The notes beneath the pieces were generated by a model. It saw nothing but the letters and a program-made list of their open reading frames with translations, searched no databases and had not been told where the DNA came from. The position numbers and the translations under genes are program-made. DNA of 64,000 nucleotides, from NCBI RefSeq assembly GCF_000321225.1, contig NW_004450467.1:530233-594232 (forward strand), given 5' to 3'. Below are positions 1 to 14,000 of the stretch, in pieces; position 1 is the first letter of the stretch, and every line of letters begins with the position of its first letter. This DNA comes from Odobenus rosmarus divergens. Lineage: Eukaryota > Chordata > Mammalia > Carnivora > Odobenidae.

Positions 1-1299
1 TTAACTCACACTTTTCTGTCCTTAGACATCATCAATGCAGCATTAATTGGATTCCACTAATTCAAAATTTGCAATTATTAGACCCAATGATACTTAAATA
101 AAAATCCATTAATACCATTACTGTGAAGATTAAACTTTTTGCTTCTAAGGAAAAAGAACTCTTACACTACAACTTATGAAATTGAAGATTCATTTAACAC
201 ATTATTCTCTTTTGAATTTAATAATTAATTTTTCCAAAAATAGAACACTCTTTTTAGTTATGATACTTCACATTCAAATGTAAGCCATGGTGAAGTGAGG
301 TTTTCCATTGCCTTATTTTATTTATTAGAGTAATAATAAAGTTAATATGCTTTTTGATTTTCAACTTTGAAAGAAGCTTTTCCAAATACATGAAGATTTA
401 TTATATATTTCTCTTTCTTTGTTTTAACTGAGAATCATTGTTTCACTTTGAATGGGTTACCAAACTGAGCCCCTGTGATTACTAATTAAGAGACAGTATC
501 TTGCAGTATTTTCTTCCATATGTGGCATTGGACTAGGAGACTATTCTTCTTCACTAGGACATTTCCCTTCATTGTGAGCTTCCTACTAAGTCAACTGTCT
601 GTAGAACAAGATAAAACCTATTACCCCAGCCACTGACAGACTAATGGGCAGAGTCCATTAGTTACTAAGAAATGAATGTCTTCGAGAGCAGGTCCAGGTT
701 CATGTTTTGTAAAACCTTGATGAACTTTGCCAAGCACACTAGGAGAAACAAGAAGGCAGGTATGCACTTTGTCAGCCTCAAGTGATTTTCTGATCCAAAC
801 ATCTGACTTTCACAAGGACGTGATTAATAAAAACAAAATGGCTGTCCAGCATGTTTTAACTGATTCTGACTGGAATGGTGGCTACAGATGATTGTCCAAA
901 GTCTGCTCCTTGGCCCCCGAACCCAGACACTTCAATTTCACTTAATCCATTAGGCCAGGCTCTCAGTCTTAAAATCATTCTATAGAGATGATGTGAATTA
1001 TCAATATGGAATTAAAGACTACATGTAGCTACCAACACAGCTTTAATTTTCCCCCAACATGCTCTCATACAATACTGCTAGGACAATAAGTTGGTGAAAA
1101 CTTTTGAAAGGCAATATGGCCTGATGTGTCACTTTCCTTAAGAATATTCATATAACTTAAGTTAGCAATTATACTAAGAAATAATCCTAAATGGAGAAGC
1201 CTGGGAACATAAGAATGTTCAATGAAGGATAGAAGGATTATTTATCATAGCAACACCAGAAACAGGGAAATGAACAGGAAGGGGTAATATTTTGTGTTT

Positions 1300-1495
1300 G
1301 CTTTCTACTACTACATATCATTTTTAGTATTTTATATTTGTTAACACATTTAATCTTCGTAATAACCCTATGAAGCAGGGCCCTTACTTTTTCCTTTTTT
1401 CAGATAAGAAAATTGAAGCACAGAGAGGGATTTGCCCAAGCTAGTGCTGGAGCTGAGACGGGGCAAGGGGGTCAAAGAGTCCAGCTCCAGAAACC
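1300..1495 (+). repeat. MIR SINE fragment
   Basis: Resembles the MIR 3' half: a taacacatttaatctt-type stretch, cctatgaagcaggg, then gataagaaaattgaagcaca and an agagagg tail. It is old and diverged. Confidence 0.6.
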
Positions 1496-1516
1496 GCCCT
1501 TCAAAGTACTATCATG

Positions 1517-1717
1517 TGGGGCGCCTGAGTGGCTCAGTTGGTTAAGCATCTCCTTTTGGCTCAGATCATGATCCCAGGGTCCTGGGATCGAGCCCCACAT
1601 CAGGGTCCCTGCTCAGCAAGGGAGTCTGCTTCTCCCCCTCCCCCTGCTCATGTTCGCTCTCTCACTCACTCTCTCTCTTTCAAATAAAATAAATAAAATC
1701 TTTAAAAAAATCAAAAA
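1517..1717 (+). repeat. CanSINE (tRNA-Lys SINE) with target-site duplication
   Basis: The tRNA-derived head GGGGCGCCTGAGTGGCTCAG, a CT-rich middle and an AAATAAAATAAATAAAATCTTT tail region are all present. It is flanked by perfect 15-bp copies of caaagtactatcatg at 1502-1516 and 1718-1732, so it is one intact insertion. Confidence 0.95.
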
Positions 1718-2082
1718 CAAAGTACTATCATGCTTTCTCATATGTTATGTAGTTAAGAGTGTTTGCAATAATGTGGGAAAATACTTATCATGTCTAGTTA
1801 GAAAAAGAAACATGATCATAAATATGAAAATTAAAACAGGAAAAGAAAAAAACTCAAATCTCTATGCTTAGAAAAAGAGATTCGAGATTTAGACACCAGT
1901 TTAGTATTAGTGCTGATCTTTCGGTGGTGGAATGACAATTTTTCCCTGTTATTTTGTATTTTTTAAAGTAAGCATGTATTGCTTTTCAGATGGTAAAAAC
2001 GATCACTTACTCCTCTTTAAAGTTCTCATGTGCTTCTTGCCCCCAGGTCTGAAAACTGTGCAGGTCCATTTACACACAGATA

Positions 2083-2200
2083 TTTTTTTTTTAAAGATTT
2101 TTTAATTTTTGAGTAATTCTCTACACCCACTGTGGGGCTCGAACTCACAACCTCGAGATCAAGAGTCGCATGCTCCTCGACTGAGCCAGCCAGGTGCCCC
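2083..2200 (-). repeat. CanSINE, short variant
   Basis: T-rich tail at low coordinates and inverted head gccagccaggtgcccc at 2185-2200. The middle (tggggctcgaactcacaa) is the variant that lacks the long CT-rich part. Imperfect flanking copies of an acacanngatatttt motif lie at about 2073 and 2203. Confidence 0.85.
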
Positions 2201-2735
2201 TAACACATGGATATTTTTTGATAAATACAATATAGTACTGTAAATGTATTTTCCTTAAGATTTTGTTAATAACATTTTCTTTTCTCTAGCTTGCTTTGTT
2301 CTAGGAATATAGTATGTAATATATATAAAACATACACAATATGTGTTAATTGACTGGTTATGTTATTGGTAAGGCTTCTGGTCAACAGTAGCTCTTAGTA
2401 GTTTAGTTTTGGAGGACTCAAAGGTTGTATGTGAATTTTCAACTGCAAGGGGTGGGGAGGTCAGTGCCCTTGACCCCCATGTTTTCAACTGTACTTCCTT
2501 CCTCCTTGCTTCACTTCATACTTCATTGCAATTTGTTTTTTCCTCCTGGTCCTTATTTCTCCCATCTTTTATTTCTTATTTATAAATCTATTTTTCTTTC
2601 TTTCTTCTTCCTCCTGTATTGTTCTCTCCTCCCTTCCCCATCCCACAAGGCTCATGAGCAGAAGAAGGAAAAGCCCCACCTAGGCCCACGTGCCTGGTAG
2701 TCCCTTCCCTCTATCCCCTCCCAATGGGTGTATGT

Positions 2736-2758
2736 GGGGCGGGGCGGGGCGGGGGGGA
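2736..2758 (+). other. G-quadruplex-type G run
   Basis: Reads GGGGCGGGGCGGGGC followed by seven G: four G4-or-longer tracts with single-base loops. It lies in otherwise AT-rich GAD2 intron 8. Confidence 0.75.
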
Positions 2759-3894
2759 GTTGCCGGGGAAAGTGAGGTATTTTCTGAAAAAACGGTAATT
2801 TTTAACATCGTGCTTTAGTGTTTCTAATGGCTTCTAAAATTGTGGACATAAAATTCTTTGACCTAAAAATTTGAGGTGACGTGGCTAGTCACTGATTCGA
2901 GACCCCATTGGTTTCCCAGCATTCTCTGCTTTCTGCTCCTTTCTCTGCTGTTGGTGAACGACAGACATCTTTTGGCATCTGTTCCTGGCAACCTCTTCTG
3001 TGCTCCCTGTTCCTGCGACTTTTTTGCTTTTCCTTCTTGCCTTTCCTTCTTCCAGGCCTGCACTTCCCTTGGGAGCATGATTCTGCCCTCAGACAGTCAG
3101 CAGTCCTCAGGCCAGCCTTCGGCTCCCAGGAATGCCTGGCTGGCTGGTTGGGTGGGCTCATCCCAAGGCCACTTGCATCGTTACAACCTGATTTTCACAG
3201 GAGTAGAAGCAGCAATATCGATGCCTCGAGGAATGAGGTAACGAGTACCCTCTGTTCTCCCAGGTCATCCCTCACCCACTGGGCTTCAAGGTCAAAAACA
3301 CCTGCTAAGCAGGTTAGATTAGAAGACAGAGTAGGTCAGCTAACAGGGCCTGTCTAGACCATCCTTCCCCAAATTTTAGGCTCCTTATAAGAGTTGGCTA
3401 CAGATTAAGAACAATGCTGAAGTCATTTAAACCTTTATTCCCTGTTAGCGATTTTTGGAGACTGGTAGTCTTAAAAATATAAGCAGTTTCTCCTTCAAAA
3501 TATGCCTGCCTTGCTCCAGTCCTTCGAATTTCCCACCCATCCTATTGCTAGAGCCTCACGCCCAGCCTCACTGACCCAGGTCTCTCCTTGCCTTGCTTCC
3601 GGAAGGATGGTTTCTCTCATGCCCTTCTCGGATAAAAATGACCTTGATTGCAGATGCATCAAGCTCAAGTGCTAAGTTTAGTGTCCTCCCCCCACAACAA
3701 GGAAAAAGAAAACGTCACTTTTTCTTTCTGATTGTAAAAGTAGCACGTGTTCCTTGTAAACAACCAGATCGGGTCAGGCAAGATGTAAAGGCTTGGACAA
3801 GAAAGCGGCAATCCCTTGTGATTTTCCCTCCCAGAGAGAGATGCGTCATTAATCAGTGTGTTTTGTTGAGCTTTCAAAATCCCACATGGCCCAC

Positions 3895-4190
3895 CAGGTT
3901 TGCCATGACCGTTCCTCCTTGATACCCCTGGTCAGGCCCCTTTCCTCTCTGGAGCTCCACATGCTCACTCCTACTTCTGGGGCTTTGCTTGTGGTGTTCC
4001 GTCCTCTGTAATGGCCCCCCACTTCCCCTCCATCCATTCAGTTCATCCCTCACTGTGAAAATCTTTGAGAGCACAAGTCTTGCTTGCTGCATGGAGCCTT
4101 CCAAGCCTTACCAATATACAGAACAGGTTCTCTGTGCCACACGATTCAACCCTATAACTGTCTCCTTCTGGTGTTATCCTATCTCCCTTA
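3895..4190 (+). repeat. L2-like sequence
   Basis: Pyrimidine-rich text with ctccacatgctcactcc, then gtgaaaatctttgagagcac, resembling a diverged L2 3' region. The assignment is weak. Confidence 0.35.
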
Positions 4191-4960
4191 GATCATAGAC
4201 TGTCAGGGAACTGGGATGATGATGCCCTATGCTTTTCTGGAGCCTCAGGATATGGTGGGCAAACATGAAGTCTGACTAATAAATACATATGAAAAAAATG
4301 GTTAATTGAGTAGCTCCCTTTTAATTTAGTGAAATTTCTTACTCAATTCTTTAGAGACTAAATTTAATTTCTTATCAGTTCCAGACCTATAGGCTAGTGA
4401 AAATTTATGTGGATGTGCTGGAAATGCTTTTTAATCCTACACCTATTTCCAGAGTACCTGTGAGGTTTGGGTGCCTATTAAGGCAGGGATTTTCCCTAAG
4501 AGAGCTCTTTGGTTCCAAGACAAAGTGGACAAATTGCTGGGGGCATTATTTACTTCCTGCTCACAAAACTGTCCCCCCTTCTGTAATCAGTCCATCAAGC
4601 TCACACAATCCGTGGCGCCTAGAATGATGACACCTCCATAAATCAATGCTCAAACTGCTGGTTGGTGCTTAAGTGCCCAGGTGATGAATGCCCTTCTGCA
4701 TCTTCTTGGTGCAGAATATTTTGATTGATTTAACAAAGGTGCCAATTCAGTCAAGGGCCATGGAAGGCTCCATGGCATTGAGGAACAATGTCCCAGGACT
4801 CCGAGCAAGAGCCCACGTGAAAAAGAAACAGTGAACAGCAAGCCGGGATGGAGGCGGTTTTGCCCCCCACCCCACAGTTGATGCCTGCGTTTGGACTAAA
4901 AGATACATGTGTGGAAGTTGCAAACTGCCAACCAATGAAGGGTTGCAGATGCACACTCAC

Positions 4961-5040
4961 CTCTCATCGCATTTAATCAGAATCACGCTGTCTGTTCCAA
5001 TCCCCAAAGCTGCAGCTCCCTTCTTGAGAGAAAAATGACT
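4961..5040 (-). CDS. GAD2: GAD2 exon 8 (residues 281-306 plus two bases)
   Basis: Acceptor ACAG at 5044-5041, donor GTGAGT after GATGAGAG. The 80-nt exon encodes [20 protein letters not shown] then LIKCDE. The polypyrimidine tract of this acceptor is a pure run of 24 T (plus-strand A at 5045-5068). I searched the rest of the left end for exon 9, which should encode residues after Arg307, and did not find it, so it is presumably beyond the edge. Confidence 0.96.
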
Positions 5041-8000
5041 CTGTAAAAAAAAAAAAAAAAAAAAAAAAGCATATTTGTAATTAGTTGGACATAAATTCAA
5101 GATCTATTCCCTCAGGTGGTTTTTTTCCTTCTTTAATTTCTAATCTCCCTCAACAGCGTGGATTGCTGAGAGAATATGGCATCCTTCAGCTGAGCTTTGT
5201 TTTTTTTTTTTTAACTGTGGTAAAATCCACGTAACAGGATTTGCCACCTTAACCATTTTTAAGTGTACAGTTCGGTGGCCTTAAGTACATTCACATAGCT
5301 GTGCAACCCTCACCACCATCCACCTCTGGAACTCTTTTCATCTTGCAGAAGGGAAATTCCTTACCCATTGAACGATAACTCTTCATTCCTCCTCCCTCAG
5401 CCCCCGGCAGCCACCATTCTACTTTCTGTCTACACATTTGACGATGTTAGGTGCCTCATGTTAAGTGGGACCATATAGTATTTGTTGTTTGCGACTGGTT
5501 TATTTCACTCAGCATAGTGTCCCTGAGGCTCATCCATGTTGTAGCCTGTGTCCTTTTTAAGGCTGAATCCTATTCACCGTAGGTATACCCTACATTCCCA
5601 TTCATCCATCAGTGGATACGTGCGTTGCTTCCACCTTTTGGCCATGAGGGATAATGGTGCTGGGAAAGTGGGTGTACAAATATCTCTTCAAGTCCTGCTT
5701 TCAATTCTTTTTTGGGTGTATCCCCGGAAATGGAATTGCTGGGTCATATGGTCATTCTATTTTTGATGGCTTGCCGTCCTGTTTCCCCATAGCCGCTGCA
5801 CCTTTCTGTGCCCCCACCAGCAGTGCACAATGGTTCCAACTTCTCCACAACCTTGTCAATAGTGGTTATTTTCTGCTTTTTGATACTAGTCATTCAAATG
5901 GGGGTGGGGCGATACCTCATTACGATTTCGATTTGTATTCCCCCCCTAATGATTAGTGACGTTGAGTATCTTTTTACGTGCCTATCAGCCCTTTGTACAT
6001 CATCTTTAAAGAAATGTCTCTACAAGTCCTTTGCCCATTTTTGAATGGGTTGTTTTGGGGTGGTGGTTGTTGAATTCACTTGAGTTTCTGAGTGAAAATA
6101 ACAAGACCCTGGGAATTGTAAATGGACCTGCCACCTCAACATACAGTAATCCAAGCCGATTTTGCATATAAGGCATAAAAACAAGCCCACTGCCTCCAGG
6201 AACTATGACTATATGGCTTCCAGGCTTATATTTTCCTACCAAGAGATGACACTCAGTCTCCGTCAAGTTTAATGAAATTGTGTGCACTCAAGTAAGAGAA
6301 GAAGTTGGCCTTCAGTCCAGCACTCTTCATCTCAGACTTGTTGGGGAGCTAGTTCTCTAGTTTTCGTGCAGGCGACGGCTCAGCCTGAGGCAGGACCAGG
6401 GAGAAGGGGTCAGTCGCTGGCTTGGGCAGGACGGTGTGCAGAGAAAGGCCACACTGACAAGCCACCGCCAGATCTTTGTTTGTGCTTTTGGTTATTGATC
6501 CCGGGTAGGATTCTGAATCTCAATGGCTGTAATCACGGGGCAATTTGGAGAGCTGAGAGAGACTAACGTAAGCCCAGCTGTATGGCATCTGCCCAGCAGC
6601 CTCTTACTATTAACTACAGATCATTAAGCTGTCCAAAAGGAGGACTGCTTCCTCAATTTACATATCCAAAGGATTGCTGACTGGAATTTTAAGTTAGCGT
6701 TCCAGAGTGTACTCTCCCTGAATGCCCACTTTTGACTCATCTGAATTCTTAAACATGCAGCACAGGAACTGTTAACACATGTATTTTTAGGGGGTGTGTC
6801 TGATAAGCAAGAAGAAATCACATTTATAACAGCGGCAAATAATGTGAACCAATACATGAGGCACCGACTGGAGGAGTTTAAAAGGCCCAGTGGAGCCGAG
6901 ATGTAATGAGAAGGGGCCATTAGCCTCATTTTACAACCTCAGAAAGACAAAGTAGACCATCGTTACCAAGATACCTGGAAACTAGGAGAGAAAGCTTAAC
7001 TGGGTTTGTAAAGATGCATGACGCCCCCAACCAAAACAAAAAAGTGTTCTCTCTTGCATGGTTAGCAGATCCCTGGGTGGCCCCCAGAAGAAGCTGCTCA
7101 GAGGAAAACAGCAGTCTGTTACTGCAGGGAGGAAACAGAACAGAGGAGCCAGCTGTCCACTGAGCAAGCAAAGCTACTCAAATTAGGCGCCTCAGTGAAT
7201 GAGCTCGAAAGCACTGTTAAAATCGAACACACGGAGACCAGACTTGAAAATTTCCTGAGCCAGACAAAAACCAGTTTAGTCATACAAGCAAAGCTTAATT
7301 TAGCTTCCTTTGCATGACAAACGAGGCTAACAACCTGGGTCACATCTCACTTATGCCTCTGAAAATCATAACTGAAACTTAAATTCTTCCCCCAAATTGA
7401 TAAGATATAACCACTAACCAATTCTCTATCATTGAAGAAAATTCTCATATTGTTACCAAGCACTGTGAAGAATAAACAGTCCCTGCCTCCGAGATCTCTA
7501 AGCTGCTTTATAACAATAGCCTCTGAGTCTCAGCCCATGTTTTGGTTTGAGTACTCCCGGTTTGCAAACTGTCTTTTTTCTGGTGTGTGCACAATAAACC
7601 TTCACTAATTACTACTTCAGTGATTCCTTGGTTTTACTTCTGTTTCTGTTTTTGTTTTCCTAAACTTTTGAGAGTATTAAACTGCCAAATGGTAAACTGG
7701 GGTGAAGTAAGAGATCTGGTGCACCTGGTCAATGAAAGGAAGTAGTCTTGTCTGGTCTTTAATGAGAAAGAATAGGGATGCTCAAATGAGGAGCAATTAC
7801 CTAGGATAATTGATCACTGTAGCAAATGCCACACACTTCAAGAAGAATACAGGCCCAAAAAGAAAGCTTGGAGATGGGGAACAAAGGTGATATGAGGCAT
7901 GAAAAAAGAAGATTAGGGACCGAACACTGAGCCTGTTTACATTTTCGGGAAAAGGAGCAGGGAAATCACTAGATATTATCCACAAATAGCAAGGGACCAT

Positions 8001-11000
8001 GGTGAGCAAGGAGCCTGAGAACAAAAAAAAGACACTACCTAATGAGGAAGAAACAGTGAAAACAACTTCAATAGCACATCTCCGTGCTGGTGAGACAGCA
8101 CATGGGGAATCATTTTTAATCCTTGGCACCACATTTAATGGAACTACTTGTTGATGAACCACCGCAAGCTGGAAGGTGAGGAGCCTGGAAACCAGGTGTC
8201 TGGAGAGAGCTCAGAGGATGCTTGTTCATGAGCAGAGGGCAACAGGGACGTGTGGTGTCAAGGTGACAGAAAAAGGATCGATGGCTTCAGAAGGTAAATC
8301 TATGAACAAAAATTGAAGGCTACAGTGATTCAGATGTGTCCCCAAATCATCAAGACTCTTGTAATGATCAGGCATTCATCAATAGAATGGCTGGGGGATG
8401 GGGGGGTGCCTGGTGGCTCAGTCGGTTAAACCTCTGCCTTAGGCTCAGGTCGTGATCCCAGGATCCTGAGATCGAGCCCCACACCTGCTTAGTAGGGAGC
8501 CTGCTTCTCCCTCTCCCACTCCCCCTGCTTGTGCTCTCTCTCTCTCTCTCTCTGTCAAATAAATAAATAAATAAATAAAATCTTTTAAAAAAATGGCTGG
8601 GGAATGAGTTAATGAATATATCCCCTGTATGTCCTCCGCCCGGATTTTGGAAAAATAATAGACTTGATAGAATCCAGTGCTTATTTAGAACTAAATCGTA
8701 TTTCTATTTGGGTAATAGATGTTAAAACCATCTGATTTTTATTTTTTACTAAACAAAATATTCGAGGTTGATGGAAGATTAATTTCTTGATCTTTTTAAA
8801 AATATCATAAGTAATCCAGATACAGGCTACATGATTCAGCTGACATTTGAAATATGTGTAAATAGCCATGGGGTTTTATAGTTATACAATCATTGTAATT
8901 AAAAAATAAGCAGGCTTTCTGGGCTTGGGTAGGATGAGATTATCCAGAGTAAGAATGCGTGAGAATGAGAGCCCATAGGCTGAGGCAAGGGCATGAACTC
9001 CGTCATTCCATCCAGCCCTATGACTAGGGTGCGCATCAGCTCCTTCCTTCTGTAATGGGGACAATAAATCGTCCTTGTCTTTAGGGATGGTGGAAGAACA
9101 AAAGGAGTGGTGGAAAGCTCTGGGACAAACCACTTCAGTCTCTTGACATGCTGCTTTCGCTTCCTCTGCTGCAATTTAGATAAGCAGTTTGGAAAGCCGC
9201 ATTAACTATTTCCAGCCATTGTTGGTCACATCCAGATATTTAACTGAGACTCAGGTTCAACTGCCTAGTGGACCACAGGGCTTCAGGGAAAGCCTCTGCT
9301 AAGCTGGGGACCAAAGATTATTAAACAGCCCTCAGTCCCCAGCTACCTCCCCTACCTCGTCTCCTGCCTCCCCTACTCTTGCTCTCTCTCCCTGATGGTA
9401 CTGGACTCCCTGGTCTTCTGTGAGCTTGCTAAATTTATTCTAGCCTCTCAGTCCTTGTATTTGCTATTCCATTTCTTGGAAACTCCTTCCCTCAGATATT
9501 TATATGGCTCCCCCCCTCATGTGATGTAGGTCTCTGTTATATATCACCTCCACAGAGACCTTTTATGACTATCTTGTCAAACAGAGCCCACTGTTATCCC
9601 ATTCTCTTGTCAGCATGTGACATTAGAGTAAATATTTATTTGTTTACTATCTGTCCCCTACTAGAACCCAGGTTGCATGAGGACAAGGACTTTGGTGGTT
9701 GGTTTAGCAAATATTGATTGAATTTGACCATATGCTTGGAGAACAAGTCCAGAAAAATGTCCACTACTTATTGCCATAAATCTCTGGCCACAAATCCCAA
9801 TATTGAGGTGTGGCTTTGGTAACTAGAGCCAGACAATGGTGGGCTAAATAGACCCCAACACCTCTAATCTAAAGCCCATTCTAAAAGCAAGTCAAGAGAT
9901 CTTCTTAGCACCTACCCCAAAAGGCCCAAGATGGGGTCCTTCCCAAGTAGGAAGCAGCTATAGGTCCTTCTAGCCAGATCAGCTGCTTTGGGGAAGAAGC
10001 AACTCATAACTTCAAATGAAGAAAGAAAAAGGGCACACTAAGTTGGAAATCTCAGCTCTTAATTCTTCTGACTTTCTGTCAAAAGCTCTATCTTCTAGCC
10101 CTGAGGTCTATCAATTGTTCTTGGATTTGAACCCCTTTGTGAATGGAGTGAATGAAGTGTGTGTGGAGACACAGAACAGAGGTGAATGGGGGGGCCTTAC
10201 ACATCAGGACCCCCAACAAATAGGTCGTAAAACCCAACCGATGAATGAGCTGAAATCTGCTTCTTTGACCCCTCCACATTCTTTGGACACCCCGCCCCAC
10301 TCAGCAATTACGGGACTAACAGCCTTCCCCTTCTCCACGATTCTCCCACACATCCATTGATTTGCCCTCTATACAGCCTGAGATTTGAGGAAAATTATGG
10401 CTTTTTCTGCCTTAGACACACTGGTAGTCCTTGTCCTTTTATTCATCAAGTGGCCTTAAAAGAGCATTCTGCTTTCTAAAGCATCTGACTTACAAAGAAG
10501 CTGGTACTCTGTGAGACCACTTCATTGATTTCTAATTATAATGATTTGGAGGGTAGGGGACCACCAAACCATGTTCTCAGAGACACCATGTGATACTGAC
10601 ATGATATGGATCTGCATACAAGGCATTTCTGAGAGGCTGCTACCTTATTACTCACCCATTGTGAGCTTGTGCTTTAAGTAAGCACTAAAAGAATGCTGTG
10701 TACCAAGGTTAAGTTGACATGAAAAGAGATCCAAGGATGACATCTGGTGACAAATGTGAACATCAGCACTGAGCATGAATTCAGTTATAGTGATCACTCA
10801 GTGTGGTCTCAGGGGCACTGAGAAGACTGTCCCTTCCAGACCCCTGTTCTTTCCTTCCCCCACAGTACAATATATGCCTCTTGAGAGCAGGCACTGGGTC
10901 TGTTCTGTTCACTGTTGTCTGCCCAATGGCTGAGGCAATGCCTGGCACATAGTGCACTGAGTGAATGAAGGTCTAAAGAGCACATCCCACTACCCCATGG

Positions 11001-14000
11001 CTGCACTGTGCCTTACTGCCTCATTCCTTTGTCTCCTATTGCAATGGAAATGCCCCCAAGAGAGGTAACACTTTGGTTTTTACCCATCATTTACAGGGCT
11101 CTCAGGCTCTTTCCTGAGAGTAGGTCTTGATGGGATTGAATAGAGAGAGAAAATAACACAGGGGTGATGACAGCCCTGACATGAAGATGAGGTAGGAATG
11201 CAGGGGCTAAAGGTAACCTGCACTTAGCTCACAATTTCACTTACTGAAGTTCTGTCAGGCTAAGCTTCTGTCTACTGGAAAGCATTACATGGGAGCTGTC
11301 TTTCCAAGCTGCCTGGGTCACTGTTAGTTTTTTGTTTTTGTTTTTAGACATAAAGGACATCTGTTTTTGGAATTGAAGCCTCTCATATAGTGTTGTGATG
11401 TGAAAACCATCTTTCTAAACAATTACGAGAATCATCTTCCCCTGTAAGTGGGCTGAGGCCATGAGGGACCTTGGCAGAACATTGGTGACTGGCTGTAAAG
11501 AGTGGAGTGAGTTGTGCTGATTTGCCTAAAAGATCCCACTACCTGTTCTGATTATGAAGAGCATTTTTCCTAGATGCAAATATGCTGTTTCACTGAGACT
11601 ATTTCTGGAAGAGCTTGTTGCACACAAGGAAATAAGAGGAATTTGGAATGGAGCTTGTTTGGGCTTTCAAAGGATTCAGGGGTAGAAATGTGAATAGAGT
11701 CTTAACTTCCCTCTAAACCTATTTTCAAGAAAGGACCTTAAACTCATCAGATTAATTTTTGCCAAGATTTTCTATCACTGAAGATTGGTGATGAGGATGA
11801 GATTCCAGCAAAGAACGAGTATGGAACCAGACAATCTTTAAGATCCTTTCCAATTCTGAGATTTTTGTGCTTCCATACTGGGGAGGAAAATAGTCTTGGA
11901 ACTGTTTACTCAGAGCTTAAATGCTGTCTCTTGTTTCAACTCAGTGATATATTTACTTCTTCTAATGTTCTTCATAGCAATATTATTTGTTTAATTTAGT
12001 CCTATTCAAAATTTCAAGAAAAGAGTTGGCTTTGAACAACAGAAAAATGTAATAGCTTGCCCTCCTTATCAACAAAAGGAAATTTCTTGTCTGAATTGGT
12101 GGCCAGAAAAGAGATGGGTAGCTTTGCGGGGTGCAACAGAGACAGTGAGGGCCATTTAGTAAACAAAAGAGGACCCTTCCCTTCCTCAATGTGTGATGTT
12201 TCTGGCTGGCTGCTGGAAGAGAGTTTCTCAATGTCACTTCTATCCCTAAGGCTCTACACATGTCAGGTTTTAAACTCAGTGCTCAGACTAGAAGAAAGGA
12301 TAGTAACTTGACCTGGCTCAATAAATCAGGAAATTAAATTAGCACTAGAATAACAATATGGTGAAAATAAGATTTGAGAAAGGATGCTACAAGTGAATTT
12401 AGAGCAGCCAGCTAGAGTGGTGTAGAGGTCATCCAACCCAGTAGTTGAAAAAGCAGTGTTGGTATTGTCAGGAAACCGAGGCTCTAGATCTGACTCTGCC
12501 ACTGACTGGCTAGACACCCTGGGCAAAACATCTCTCACCTCTGGGACTTGGGTTCCTCATCTATAAATAAGGTTGTGGGCTTTTTTTTAAGTCACCTAAT
12601 ATTTATGTAGAGTTTCCTATATCCCAGGAGCTGAGGTGAGTGTTTTATAAGGCTCTCATTTGATTCTCAAAAGTCTTGGGCCTTGGGCGCCTGGGTGGCT
12701 CAGTTGGTTAAGCAACTGCCTTCGGCTCAGGTCATGATCCTGGAGTCCCGGGATCGAGTCCCACATCGGGCTCCCTGCTCGGCAGGGAGACTGCTTCTCC
12801 CTCTGACCCTCTTCCCTCTCGTGCTCTCTGTCTCTCATTCTCTCTCTCTCAAATAAATAAATAAAATCTTTAAAAAAGAAAAAGTCTTGGGCCTTGGAAA
12901 CTCTCAAAGAGCATTGAGAGAGACAATACTTGAAGCAGCTTCTGCCATAGCCTTTGGCCTCCCCTCTCTCCATTAGATTCATAAAGCAGCTCTTCCACTA
13001 CTGTTTCTCCCTGCAGGTCAAGGGACTCAGGAAAGAACCTCCATGCAAAGATGGAAATTGTTTGGCCTGGAGAAAAGGCATTTGAGACATGACTTGGTAA
13101 TCTTCTGTTTTCAGCTGGTAGAGATCTATTTCTGGGGCTGGTGGAGACAAGGTGATTGTAAAACTTGAAAAGACTAAGGGAATATATGGCCTGGCCTGAA
13201 GCTGGAAGGAACTACACTAAGTGATGAATGGAATGGAATGGCCCTGAGGTCTAGGGTCCAGAAGGAACTAGATCATGTTACCTCTTAACCCGAAGCTTCA
13301 TGGGCAGGGCTACTTTAAGGGTTCATCTGTCCAGAATGGTTTGGATCAAGTGTTCAGTGAGACATAGGAGTGCTTTAAATGAGCTCTAAAATCCCCTCCA
13401 GCCCAGCCCTATGAGATAATAAGAACTTTTTTTTTTTTAGTGAGGGGAGTAATAATTTAACATGACAGTCACATTAAGAGAAAAGATCTTGGTGGAAATT
13501 TTACTTGGGAAGGTATAAAATGTTAAATTAATTGATGAACTCTGGTGTATAAAATGTCACTGAATCTTTTGATCTGGTTTCTACTTTGGTAGTCGGGGCA
13601 GAGACCTCATCGTCTTGGGAGTCAGGAAACCCATTTAATCCTGGCTCTACCTGTAGCCTCTTCATCGAAGAAATGCTAATAACAATCTCTGCTCTGCCTG
13701 TCCTAACAAGAATGTAGTGAGAATCAGATGAGCTACTGTATATTGGAAATGTGTTGGAAAGAGTCAAATAGTTATCAAATACAAGATACTATACATTAGA
13801 AAAAGAGTTCATCCGTCAAAAAATAGGTGTAGCATTAGAACCAATTGGTATTTTAGGAAAGATTCATAATTCAAATGTTCTTTCATAATTATGTGCATGG
13901 ATCGAGGTACAAGAAGGAGGAGGAAGAATCGAATGGTTGTTATATAGCTGAATCACCTTTCTATCACTTAGAAGTCAAAAATTAGACTCTAAGTTTGCTA

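Larger units (their letters stand above)
1..4960. other. GAD2 intron 8 (part)
   Basis: Intronic sequence running off the left edge. It contains a MIR (about 1300-1495), two CanSINEs (1517-1717 plus strand; 2083-2200 minus strand), a G-rich run at 2736-2758 and L2-like sequence around 3895-4190. The rest is AT-rich unique sequence with no credible exon. GAD2 exon 9 was looked for and not seen. Confidence 0.7.

Noticed and set aside
1517..1600. tRNA-Lys-like heads of the SINEs considered as tRNA genes
   Set aside because: They are followed by the CT-rich and A-rich SINE body and carry target-site duplications; these are retroposons, not functional tRNAs.
2863..3357. Overlapping open frames on both strands at 2.9-3.4 kb
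   Set aside because: Several frames are open by chance in pyrimidine-rich DNA; no splice sites fit GAD2 and no domain is visible.
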